Origin: CAZFCK01 sp964517355
Lineage (GTDB): Bacteria > Desulfobacterota > Desulfovibrionia > Desulfovibrionales > Desulfovibrionaceae
NCBI GenBank assembly: GCA_964517355.1
Contig: CAZFCK010000012.1
Span: forward strand, 1 to 42,123
DNA: 42,123 nt
Direction: 5' to 3'
Position 1 is the first letter of the stretch, and each line of letters begins with the position of its first letter. The position numbers and the translations under genes are program-made. This document shows positions 1-7,240 of this stretch, in pieces. The notes below the pieces were generated by a model. It saw nothing but the letters and a program-made list of their open reading frames with translations, searched no databases and was not told the origin of the DNA.

Positions 1-53
1 CAATTGGAAATTGTTTCAGGGGAGAGCCTTGTTTCAAGGCGAAAATGCGCTAG
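1..53 (+). repeat. Dispersed repeat family R, copy R1 (cut by window edge)
   Basis: Copy of an approximately 55-bp repeat found four times in the window. Reading on the plus strand it contains a small hairpin with CAATT/AATTG arms (1-13; the outermost bases lie outside the window), a purine-rich linker, a second perfect hairpin with arms GCCTTG and CAAGGC around TTT (26-40), and the conserved tail GAAAATGCGCTAG ending at 53. From base 1 it shares 48 identical bases with the inverted copy at 42073-42123. It lies just downstream of the trmFO stop codon. No T-run follows either hairpin, so it does not look like an ordinary terminator. Confidence 0.85.
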
Positions 54-90
54 ACTTTGAGAACGTGTAGCTGCTCCTATACATTATGCT

Positions 91-1455
91 TCAATTGCCG
101 GCTTCCAGACCGTGTTCCCCGAGCCACTGCATGAAGCTGTCGCGGGCGCGTGCGGCGTACAGACCTTTGCGCAAGCGTTTGGGCGCCTTGCGCCCCAACG
201 GGGGCGTAAGCCCGAAATTGGCGTTTGAAGGCTGGAAGTTTTTGCTGGGGCGGCGCAAATGCGCCAGCAAGGCGCCGAGGGCGCTTTCTTCCGGAGGAGG
301 GGGCAGTTCCGCCCCACGCAGCAAATGCCCGAGCAGTATGCCCGCCCAAAGGCCGCAGGCCGCTGATTCCACATAACCTTCCACGCCGGTGATTTGTCCG
401 GCCATATGCACCATGGGGCGCGCCGTGATTTCCAAATGCGGCCCCAAGACCGAAGGCGCATGCACGAACGTATTGCGGTGTACGCTGCCCATGCGTTCGA
501 ACTCAGCGTTTTCCAGGCCAGGAATCATGCGGAACACGCGGCGCTGCTCCGGGTAGGTGAGTTTTGTCTGGCAACCTACGAGATTGAGCAGGGCGCCGGC
601 GGCGTTTTCCGCGCGCAACTGCACCACGGCGAAGGGCCGTTGCCCGGTGCGCGGGTCGACAAGTCCCACAGGTTTGAACGATCCGAAGGCCAGGGTCAAC
701 GGTCCGCGCTCCGCCAGGGTTTCGATGGGTAGACACCCCTCGAAGTGCTGCTCCTTTTCAAAGTCGCGCGCCGGAACCTTGTCCGCGTCGAGGAGGGCCT
801 GGCGAAACGTATGGTACTGCTCTTCATCCATGGGGCAGTTCAAATAATCGCCGGGCTCTTCCTGCTCCTGGCAATAGCGGGATGCGCGGAAGGCAACGGT
901 CATGTCCACGGAATCGGCATGCACAATGGGCGCTATGGCGTCGTAGAAATAGAGGTGCTCCTGGCCGAGAACCGCGGCCAGGCTCGTACTCAACGGGGCC
1001 GACGCCAGGGGACCGGCGGCCAGCACCACGCGCTCGAAACCTTGCAGCGCGGGATCGTCCAGGCTTTGGACTTCACGGCGCTCCAGAGTGAGCAAGGGGT
1101 GCTCCTCAACCATGGCGGTCAAGGACGCGGCGAATTTTTCACGGTCCACGGCCAGGGCTTTTCCCGCGGGTACACGGTTGGCCAGGGCGGACTGCATGAC
1201 CGCGCTGCCAAGGAGACGCATCTCCTGCTTCAGCCGCCCCACAGCGGCTTCCTCTTCGTCGGAGCGCAAGGAGTTGGAGCAGACCAGCTCGGCCAAAAGA
1301 CCGGTGCGGTGGGCGGGCGTCATGACCGTGGGGCGCATTTCAAACACACGGGCCGCAATGCCGCTCCGCGCCAGGGCCAGCGCGCATTCGCAACCTGCAA
1401 GTCCGCCGCCGACTACGGCAACCTTTTCATGTGGAGGGGGAGTAGTGTACTGCAT
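91..1455 (-). CDS. trmFO: Methylenetetrahydrofolate--tRNA-(uracil-5-)-methyltransferase TrmFO
   Basis: Cytoplasmic FAD enzyme that methylates U54 of the tRNA T-loop to ribothymidine, using methylenetetrahydrofolate as carbon donor and FAD as reductant. The 454-residue protein has the usual family length. The N-terminus carries the dinucleotide-binding motif VAVVGGGLAGCE (about residues 12-23), followed by the family-typical FEMRP, LAELVCSNSLRSD and VDREKF blocks. The C-terminal half has GCQTKLTYPEQ and the MAGQITGVEGYVES segment. The ATG at 1455 is placed directly before the FAD motif; no good ribosome binding site is visible in front of it. It appears monocistronic, and its 3' end is followed by repeat R1. 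The family assignment is firm. Confidence 0.95.
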   Translation of the reverse strand: MQYTTPPPHEKVAVVGGGLAGCECALALARSGIAARVFEMRPTVMTPAHRTGLLAELVCSNSLRSDEEEAAVGRLKQEMRLLGSAVMQSALANRVPAGKALAVDREKFAASLTAMVEEHPLLTLERREVQSLDDPALQGFERVVLAAGPLASAPLSTSLAAVLGQEHLYFYDAIAPIVHADSVDMTVAFRASRYCQEQEEPGDYLNCPMDEEQYHTFRQALLDADKVPARDFEKEQHFEGCLPIETLAERGPLTLAFGSFKPVGLVDPRTGQRPFAVVQLRAENAAGALLNLVGCQTKLTYPEQRRVFRMIPGLENAEFERMGSVHRNTFVHAPSVLGPHLEITARPMVHMAGQITGVEGYVESAACGLWAGILLGHLLRGAELPPPPEESALGALLAHLRRPSKNFQPSNANFGLTPPLGRKAPKRLRKGLYAARARDSFMQWLGEHGLEAGN

Positions 1456-1525
1456 AATTTTGGGATGCGGGAGGCTGTTATGCGACCCCGCCGCAGGACG
1501 ACACTCCTAAACCATACAGGGCGGG

Positions 1526-1833
1526 TTGGCAACGGGTATTCTCCGGATCGCACGTCTATTATTCGTGTCCGCATTTTTGTGCCCCGCTTTACAGTATTAC
1601 AGCGTTCCGGATTATGATGTCCTGGTGCCCATTGATCCCAACAGCAGGATTACAGCGTTCCGGATTATGATGTCCTGGTGCCCATTGATCCCAACAGCAG
1701 GGAATTCTTGCGGCGCTACATACTATTGGGTGGGGACATGACCTTGCTCCACGTAACTGACGTGGGGCACCAGCCGCACCCGGTATTTCAGCATAATGAA
1801 CAGGGGCTTGCCTTTCTCATGGGTGCGGGGTAG
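1526..1833 (+). pseudogene. Possible small ORF broken by a 53-bp tandem duplication
   Basis: Reading from the ATG at 1526, an open frame gives a hydrophobic N-terminus (ILRIARLLFVSAFLC) followed by YYSVPDYDVLVPIDPNSR. A perfect 53-bp tandem duplication (1596-1701) then shifts the frame. The same residues reappear in the frame starting at 1651 and continue as REFLRRYILLGGDMTLLHV to a TAG at 1831-1833. Removing one 53-bp unit would restore one open frame of 84 codons. I do not recognise the product. It could be the remnant of a larger gene or a chance open frame; no ribosome binding site is evident. Coding status is inference. Confidence 0.3.
1596..1701. repeat. Perfect tandem duplication, 2 x 53 bp
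   Basis: The units 1596-1648 and 1649-1701 are identical base for base. The period of 53 is not a multiple of three, so any reading frame crossing it is shifted. The absence of any divergence suggests a recent event or an assembly artefact. Confidence 0.95.
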
Positions 1834-1964
1834 GCCTGCCGGCATGATCTTATCCGTGTTATGATGATGGGAGATGGAACCCTTTTCATAGGGGTTCGCC
1901 TCCGGCACTATCCCTAAGTATAGCGGAAACTGTTTTAACTTGTAGAAATACTTTTAGATAATCC

Positions 1965-2516
1965 ATGATGAAGAATACAGTCGATAACCATGCTGCACTT
2001 CTCGCCGGGTATGTTGGCGAGGGTGAGGCGGTGTTGGATTTGCTTTGCGGTGACGGCCTGGTGGCGCAGGCCGTGGCTCGGCGCACCGGCTGCATGATGT
2101 GGGGAGCGGATATGCGGCCCCACTTGCGTTGCAATCTCCGGTTCGCGGCCATGCAAAGCGTGGAGCATACCGGGTTCGCAAGCCTGAGCTTTGACGTGGT
2201 CCTGCTGCGCGGAGTGCTGCATCGTTTGCCCCATGCGCTGCACTCAAGGCTATTGGCCGAGGCGTTGCGCATCGGCCGCAGGGTCGTGGCGCTGGAGACC
2301 GCTCCCGGATTTCTGGCGCGCGCAGCCGACCGCCTGGACAATCTTTTCCGGTTGCACCCGCTGCCTGCGGCAGGCAGCCACCGTACGCCCGCGCAATGGC
2401 GCGAGCTGGCGGATTCGTGCGGCAAGGTCGTGGAGTTGCGGGAATGCGGATGCATGGGCCCGCTGCGTGTGCCCGTATTCGCATTGCTCGTGGCGAGCAC
2501 CCTCGAGCATGTGTAG
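1965..2516 (+). CDS. Small class I SAM-dependent methyltransferase
   Basis: A 183-residue protein with a short Rossmann methyltransferase core. The SAM-binding motif I is VLDLLCGDG (about residues 23-31), with an acidic turn in GADMRP after strand 2. The FDVVLLRGVLHRLP segment (about 76-89) is the motif IV/post-IV region typical of UbiE-like methyltransferases. The C-terminal part is short compared with typical UbiE/Coq5 proteins (about 250 residues), so the substrate-recognition lid is reduced. The start is ambiguous between consecutive ATGs at 1965 and 1968, and neither has a strong ribosome binding site. It stands alone between the degenerate region and the PP2C operon, so context does not reveal the substrate. 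Confidence 0.8.
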   Translation: MMKNTVDNHAALLAGYVGEGEAVLDLLCGDGLVAQAVARRTGCMMWGADMRPHLRCNLRFAAMQSVEHTGFASLSFDVVLLRGVLHRLPHALHSRLLAEALRIGRRVVALETAPGFLARAADRLDNLFRLHPLPAAGSHRTPAQWRELADSCGKVVELRECGCMGPLRVPVFALLVASTLEHV

Positions 2517-2677
2517 GCGCCGGCGTATCTCTTCCGTGCGCTACCGCCCCATATTGTTTGGATGGGATGGCGGACGTTTGCCCTCCCGGCGATTCTTTGC
2601 CGATATGTATTTCGAGTCAACGGAGTGCATGCTTTGAACCGCGCCGTATTGGGGTGCGTGTGATGCATAACCCGCTT

Positions 2678-2702
2678 CGTGTGTGACCTGCCGTCACACA
2701 CG
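2678..2702. repeat. Perfect hairpin, 10-bp arms
   Basis: Arms CGTGTGTGAC (2678-2687) and GTCACACACG (2693-2702) flank a 5-base loop CTGCC. No T-run follows on either strand, so this is more likely an operator or structured element than a terminator. It could lie at the end of the methyltransferase transcript. Confidence 0.6.
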
Positions 2703-2734
2703 GACTATCTACACTGCTGTTATCCGTTTTTGCG

Positions 2735-2757
2735 CAGGTTGCATCTCCTGCAACCTG
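2735..2757. repeat. Perfect hairpin, 9-bp arms
   Basis: Arms CAGGTTGCA (2735-2743) and TGCAACCTG (2749-2757) flank the 5-base loop TCTCC. It has the same arm/loop geometry as the hairpin 32 bases upstream but a different sequence. It lies about 50 bases upstream of the -35 box of the PP2C operon promoter. Confidence 0.6.
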
Positions 2758-2806
2758 AAAATATGCAATCCCAAGCGTTGAGGTGGGGAAAAGCGGCAAC
2801 AATAAC

Positions 2807-2836
2807 TTGATGCTGCATAAAAAATCAGGTTATACT
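2807..2836 (+). promoter_or_regulatory. Putative sigma70 promoter of the PP2C-FHA-kinase operon
   Basis: TTGATG (2807-2812) and TATACT (2831-2836) are separated by 18 bases, close to the housekeeping consensus. Transcription would start near 2843, leaving a leader of about 105 bases before the phosphatase start codon. Confidence 0.55.
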
Positions 2837-2948
2837 CTGAATTACGGTCAGCATATTGCAGGGGGCGGCTGCTGCATGGCGAGGGCCTCTCACTACGTTG
2901 GAGGGAAGTACGCCTGTTTCGGCGGGACGCATAACGCGGGACTGTTTC

Positions 2949-3752
2949 ATGATTATAAAAGCGGCGGGTCGTAGTGATGTGGGGCGGAAACGGGAATCCA
3001 ACGAGGATTCCTATTTTTTGAATCAATCGCTGCGTCTGTACGGCGTTGCCGACGGCATGGGCGGACATCAGGCCGGAGAAGTGGCCAGCGGCATGGTGGT
3101 GCAGGTGGTGCAGGAGGCCATGCAGGAGTACATGCAACAAGGCCGCAAACCGTCCTCTTTGGACAATTCTCTTTCCGAAGCCGCGGGCGTGCTGGTCGCT
3201 TGCATCGACCGCGCCAATGAAGCCGTGCATGTCAAGGCCGGGGGCAGCGAGACGAAGCGCGGCATGGGCACCACGCTTTCCCTTGTACATTGTACCGATA
3301 TGACCATTATCGCGGCCAATGTGGGCGACAGCCCCGTGTATCTGGTGCGTAAGGGCGCGGTGGAGACGCTTTCGCAAACGCATACCGTGGAAGCCGAGTT
3401 GGCCTTGATGCAGCCCGACAATCATGAAGTGCTGGCGGGACGCTACCACCACATGCTGACCAGAGCTGTGGGCATCCAGGGCACTGTGGAACCCAGCCTG
3501 GTGGAAGTACAATGTTTTGACGGTGATATCGTGGTGATTTGTTCCGATGGCCTTTCAAACAAGGTTGCACCCCAGGAAATTCAGGACGTGGTCACGGCGC
3601 ATGAACCGCAGGAAGCGTGCAATGTGCTCATTGGCCTGGCCAATGGCCGCGGGGGCGAGGACAACATCACTGTGATCGTGTTGAAGATAATGCGGAATCG
3701 CACTGTGTTGCATAAAATTTTCGGTATCCTGACACGGATGGCGGGGCGTTGA
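2949..3752 (+). CDS. PP2C-family (PPM) serine/threonine phosphatase
   Basis: Soluble 267-residue Mn/Mg-dependent protein phosphatase that would remove phosphate from Ser/Thr residues. It contains the metal-binding PPM motifs in order: RSDVGRKRESNEDSYF near the N-terminus, GVADGMGGHQAGE (about residues 32-44), GMGTTL, NVGDSPVYLVRKG, VICSDGLSNKV (about 198-207) and GGEDNITVIVL near the C-terminus. All conserved Asp residues expected for the binuclear metal centre are present. The ATG at 2949 was chosen because the PPM fold begins immediately after it; an upstream in-frame extension to 2856 adds non-homologous residues. It is the first gene of a three-gene operon with an FHA protein and a receptor-type kinase, so the kinase and FHA protein are its likely substrates. 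Confidence 0.92.
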   Translation: MIIKAAGRSDVGRKRESNEDSYFLNQSLRLYGVADGMGGHQAGEVASGMVVQVVQEAMQEYMQQGRKPSSLDNSLSEAAGVLVACIDRANEAVHVKAGGSETKRGMGTTLSLVHCTDMTIIAANVGDSPVYLVRKGAVETLSQTHTVEAELALMQPDNHEVLAGRYHHMLTRAVGIQGTVEPSLVEVQCFDGDIVVICSDGLSNKVAPQEIQDVVTAHEPQEACNVLIGLANGRGGEDNITVIVLKIMRNRTVLHKIFGILTRMAGR

Positions 3753-3792
3753 CTCCGTCTCCGCCAGGGGCGCAAGCCAAGGAGGAAGGGCC

Positions 3793-4464
3793 ATGGCCAA
3801 GCTGAAACTCCTTTACGAAGGAGAGGAACAGGGAGTCTATGAGATCGCGTCCGGGCAAACCCTGACGATAGGCCGTCGCAACACCAACGACGTGGTTATA
3901 GAAAATCTCGTTGTCTCCGGCAGCCACGCCAAGCTCGACGCTCTGGACGAAGGCTACCTTTTGACTGATTTGCGCAGTAAAAACGGCACGTTTGTCAATG
4001 AAGTCCCCATCCAGTCGCATTGGCTGCAAGACGGGGATGTGGTGCGCATCGGCAAGCATACCATTTCTCTCATCGTGGAAGAGAACGAGGCTTTCGCTCT
4101 GGATGTGGACGACAACATGGATCAGACCATGGTCTTCGCCCAAGGCGAATTCCGCCCCAGTTTGACGCAGCAGCAGGCTCCCGCTGTTTTGAGTTTTCTC
4201 AAGGGGGGGCAGGGCGAAGTGGCCTTGACCAAAAAGCTGACCAAAATCGGCAAGGACTATTCCAACGACATCGTGGTCACGGGTTTCACCGTGGGGCAGA
4301 CCGCCGCCACCATCAGTAAGCTGCCCGAGGGGTATTATCTCAGTTATGTCAGTGGGCTGGGAAAACCTAAGGTCAACGGCAAACCGGTTTCGGAATCCAG
4401 AAAGCTGGAAGAGTTCGATGAAATTGAGATCGGCTCTTCCAAAATGAAATTCGTGTTGAAATAA
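3793..4464 (+). CDS. Tandem FHA-domain protein
   Basis: Cytoplasmic 223-residue phosphothreonine-binding adaptor. The first FHA domain (about residues 10-95) has the diagnostic residues: LTIGRRNTNDVV, then VSGSHAKL with the phosphate-contacting Ser and His, then DLRSKNGTFVN. A second, degenerate FHA-like domain occupies roughly residues 145-223 (IGKDYSNDIVV, then KVNGKPV); it lacks the GR and SxxH residues, so it probably does not bind phosphopeptide. A strong GGAGG ribosome binding site precedes the ATG. The gene sits between phosphatase and kinase, as in other bacterial kinase/phosphatase/FHA modules. It is likely phosphorylated by the kinase and passes the signal to unknown partners. Confidence 0.9.
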   Translation: MAKLKLLYEGEEQGVYEIASGQTLTIGRRNTNDVVIENLVVSGSHAKLDALDEGYLLTDLRSKNGTFVNEVPIQSHWLQDGDVVRIGKHTISLIVEENEAFALDVDDNMDQTMVFAQGEFRPSLTQQQAPAVLSFLKGGQGEVALTKKLTKIGKDYSNDIVVTGFTVGQTAATISKLPEGYYLSYVSGLGKPKVNGKPVSESRKLEEFDEIEIGSSKMKFVLK

Positions 4465-4518
4465 CGCTTGCGGCCTCTCGGGGCGGACGCGCCCGCAGGG
4501 CCGGAGCAGGGGGACATT

Positions 4519-7050
4519 ATGGGCCTGCTGCGCCGCTATCCTATCCTTATCACCGGCCTGGCCGTCACGCTGGTCTTTTTATGGCTGGGACTTATGCGCG
4601 TCAACTTCATCGACGCTCTGGAACTTTCGTTTTACGACCTGCGCATGGGCCTGACCGCGTCGCCGGACAGCCCCAGCGATATCGTGCTGGTGGATATCGA
4701 CGACGACTCCCTGGAGAAACTCGGACGCTGGCCCTGGCCGCGCAAGCTTATCGCCCAAGGCCTCGACGCGATCAATGCCGGAGCCCCCAGGCTTGTGGGC
4801 TGCAACATCCTTTTCACGGAACCTGAAGAAAGCAGCGGTCTCAAGGTGCTGGACGCTTTGGAAAAAATGTATGCCGCTCAGGGTTTGCAAGAAGAAAGCG
4901 ACAGGGCGCTGGCCTTTTATCAGGCCATGGGGCAGCTCAGGCAGGAACTCGACAGCGACGCCATTCTCGCCCAGGCCGTGAAAAACGCGGGCAACGTGAT
5001 TTTGCCCGCCGTGTTCGTGCCTTCGGTCGCCGTGGATGTGGACTTGCCGCCGCAAAAGGAACTTGCGCCCTTTGCTCTTGAGAACGTTTCCGCGGCGCCG
5101 AACGCTGATTACCCCAAGGCCGGCGAGATCTTGACCCCGCTCCCCGATCTGTTGCGTTACGTGGCCGGAGTTGGGCACATCAGCCTGGCCACGGACGCGG
5201 ACGGCATAGCCAGGCGCGAGCGCCTGATCTACGAATACCGGGGGCTGTTCATTCCTTCCTACGCCCTGGAACTGGCGGCTCTCGTGCTGCAAGTGCCCCG
5301 AGAAAAAATCGGGGTGGTGCTGGGAGAAAAGATCGACCTGGGATCGGTGGCCATTCCGCTGACCTGGGATTCCGAATTCCTGGTCAGTTTCAAAGGGGGG
5401 CGTAATTCCTTCAAACACTACTCCTTCTTCGATGTCATCAACGATAAAATTCCATTGGAAGTTTTTAAGAACAAGGTGGTCCTGGTCACTGTTTCGGCCG
5501 CAGGGCTCATCAATCCCTTGCCCACCCCCACCGATCCCACCATGCCCCTCGGCGAGTTTTCTGCGCACACCTTGTGGTCGCTTTTAGGCAGGCATTTCAT
5601 TGAAAAACCGGTCTGGAACGCCACGTTCGAGCTTGCCGCCATTCTTTTTGTGGGACTGGTGATCATTGTCGTGCTCCCCCGTTTGCGGGCCATGTATTCC
5701 TTTGTCCTTTTCCTGCTGTTGGGTGGGGTTTTCCTGGGGGGGGCCACGTGGCTTTTCGTCTCCAAAGGGTTGTGGATCACAACGTCGTACCCCCTGCTGG
5801 AGCTTGTCGCGGGGTATCTGAGCGTGGTCAGCGTCAAATACTTCGTCACGGAAACGGACAAGGAAAAAGTGGAGGTGGAATCCGCCGAGTCCAACAGGAT
5901 GCTGGGGCTTTCCTTTCAGGAGCAGGGACGGCTGGACATGGCGTTCGACAAGTACAGGCGTTGTCCCGTGGACAAGAACATGAAGGATATCCTCTATAGC
6001 CTGGCCCAGGACTATGAGCGCAAGCGGCAATTCCACAAGGCCGTGGCCGTGTACGAGCATATCGAGGCGCACGATTCCAAGTTCAAGGACGTGAAGGACC
6101 GCAAGTCGCGCCTCATTCAGGTGGGAGAGACCGTCGTTCTGGGCGCCGGCGGCGTGGATCCGCTGCTGTCCACCACCACGGACACCCGCCCCACATTGGG
6201 GCGTTACGAAGTGGTCAAACAATTGGGCAAGGGCGCCATGGGCGTGGTCTATCTCGGCAAAGATCCGCGTATCAACCGCACAACGGCCATCAAAACCTTC
6301 CAGTTTCCCGAGGAAGTGGACCCGGACCAGACCCAGGAACTCAAGAAACGGTTTTTTCAGGAGGCCGAGAGCGCGGGAACCCTCGCCCATCCCAATATCG
6401 TGACCATCTATGACGCGGGGGAGGAAAACGACCTGGCCTATATCGCCATGGAATTTCTCCAAGGCCACGATCTCACGCGCTACACAAAGCCGGACGCGCT
6501 TCTGGACATGCCGCGGGCAGTCTCCTATGCCGCGGACGTGGCGGACGCCTTGGATTACGCGCATCAAAAGGGCATTGTGCATCGCGACATCAAGCCCGCC
6601 AACGTCATGCTGCTGGACAGCGGCGTGGTGAAGATCACCGACTTCGGCATCGCGCGGATTACGGCTTCCTCCCAGACCCAGACCGGAGTTGTGAAGGGAA
6701 CGCCCCATTACATGTCTCCGGAGCAGATTTCAGGGCAAAAAGTGGACGGCCGCTCCGATATCTTTTCCCTGGGCGTGATGCTGTATCAACTCCTCAGTGG
6801 CAGGACGCCTTTCAGCGGCGACAACATGGCGGCTCTCATGCATCAGATCATGAACGTGCCCCAGCATGATCCTCGGGAATATAATCCCAAAATTCCCAAG
6901 GCATTGGTGCAAATTCTGGACAAGGCGCTGCAGAAGAACCGTGACGAGCGGTACCAGAGCGCCGCTGAGCTGGCCAGGCATTTGCGCATTGTGGCCAAGA
7001 AGCTGGAAGGCGGCGTTGCCGGGGGGCAGAGCCCTGAGGCGCGCGGATAA
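4519..7050 (+). CDS. CHASE2 sensor - TPR - serine/threonine protein kinase
   Basis: An 843-residue receptor kinase with an unusual order: periplasmic sensor first, cytoplasmic kinase last. A transmembrane segment (about 8-27) leads into a periplasmic CHASE2 domain (about 30-355; note the DIVLVDIDDDSLEKLGRWPWPR block). Three membrane helices follow (about 366-442), then a short TPR-like stretch (about 455-530) and a Hanks-type kinase (about 560-830). The kinase looks active: glycine loop LGKGAMGVVYLG, Lys592 in TAIKTF, HRDIKPAN at 688-695, DFG at 708-710, and GTPHYMSPEQ in the activation segment. The ATG at 4519 has AGCAGGGGGAC in front of it and is preferred over the TTG at 4468. It follows the FHA gene closely, consistent with one operon. 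Confidence 0.93.
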   Translation: MGLLRRYPILITGLAVTLVFLWLGLMRVNFIDALELSFYDLRMGLTASPDSPSDIVLVDIDDDSLEKLGRWPWPRKLIAQGLDAINAGAPRLVGCNILFTEPEESSGLKVLDALEKMYAAQGLQEESDRALAFYQAMGQLRQELDSDAILAQAVKNAGNVILPAVFVPSVAVDVDLPPQKELAPFALENVSAAPNADYPKAGEILTPLPDLLRYVAGVGHISLATDADGIARRERLIYEYRGLFIPSYALELAALVLQVPREKIGVVLGEKIDLGSVAIPLTWDSEFLVSFKGGRNSFKHYSFFDVINDKIPLEVFKNKVVLVTVSAAGLINPLPTPTDPTMPLGEFSAHTLWSLLGRHFIEKPVWNATFELAAILFVGLVIIVVLPRLRAMYSFVLFLLLGGVFLGGATWLFVSKGLWITTSYPLLELVAGYLSVVSVKYFVTETDKEKVEVESAESNRMLGLSFQEQGRLDMAFDKYRRCPVDKNMKDILYSLAQDYERKRQFHKAVAVYEHIEAHDSKFKDVKDRKSRLIQVGETVVLGAGGVDPLLSTTTDTRPTLGRYEVVKQLGKGAMGVVYLGKDPRINRTTAIKTFQFPEEVDPDQTQELKKRFFQEAESAGTLAHPNIVTIYDAGEENDLAYIAMEFLQGHDLTRYTKPDALLDMPRAVSYAADVADALDYAHQKGIVHRDIKPANVMLLDSGVVKITDFGIARITASSQTQTGVVKGTPHYMSPEQISGQKVDGRSDIFSLGVMLYQLLSGRTPFSGDNMAALMHQIMNVPQHDPREYNPKIPKALVQILDKALQKNRDERYQSAAELARHLRIVAKKLEGGVAGGQSPEARG

Positions 7051-7106
7051 CCCTGGTTTCAAGCGACGGATTTCCCGTAAGACATAGGCCGATGCATCGT
7101 GATGCA

Positions 7107-7136
7107 TTGCCTCTCTTTTCTTTTTTGTGATAATAC
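7107..7136 (+). promoter_or_regulatory. Possible promoter of the MBL-rhodanese gene
   Basis: TTGCCT (7107-7112) and TAATAC (7131-7136) are 18 bases apart. The -35 box overlaps the end of an inverted repeat ATGCATC-GT-GATGCAT (7092-7107), a possible operator. Downstream, the leader contains ACCGCCC/GGGCGGT arms (7159-7185) that could fold into a GC-rich hairpin. Confidence 0.35.
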
Positions 7137-7240
7137 TTATTTCTAGGAAAAAGATCGCACCGCCCGTGCGGCGGGCAGGGGCGGTGATACGTGCGGTTGT
7201 CCACTCGGAAATACTATCATGCACAAGGAGATAAGAGTCT

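Larger units (their letters stand above)
2517..2948. other. Intergenic region with tandem hairpins and a promoter
   Basis: No convincing gene is present in these 432 bases. They hold two perfect inverted repeats (2678-2702 and 2735-2757) and a sigma70-like promoter (2807-2836) reading into the phosphatase gene, followed by a leader of roughly 105 bases. I do not recognise a known riboswitch in the leader. Confidence 0.7.

Noticed and set aside
2837..2948. Riboswitch in the leader of the PP2C operon
   Set aside because: The leader is GC-rich with small pairing possibilities, but no known aptamer core was recognised.
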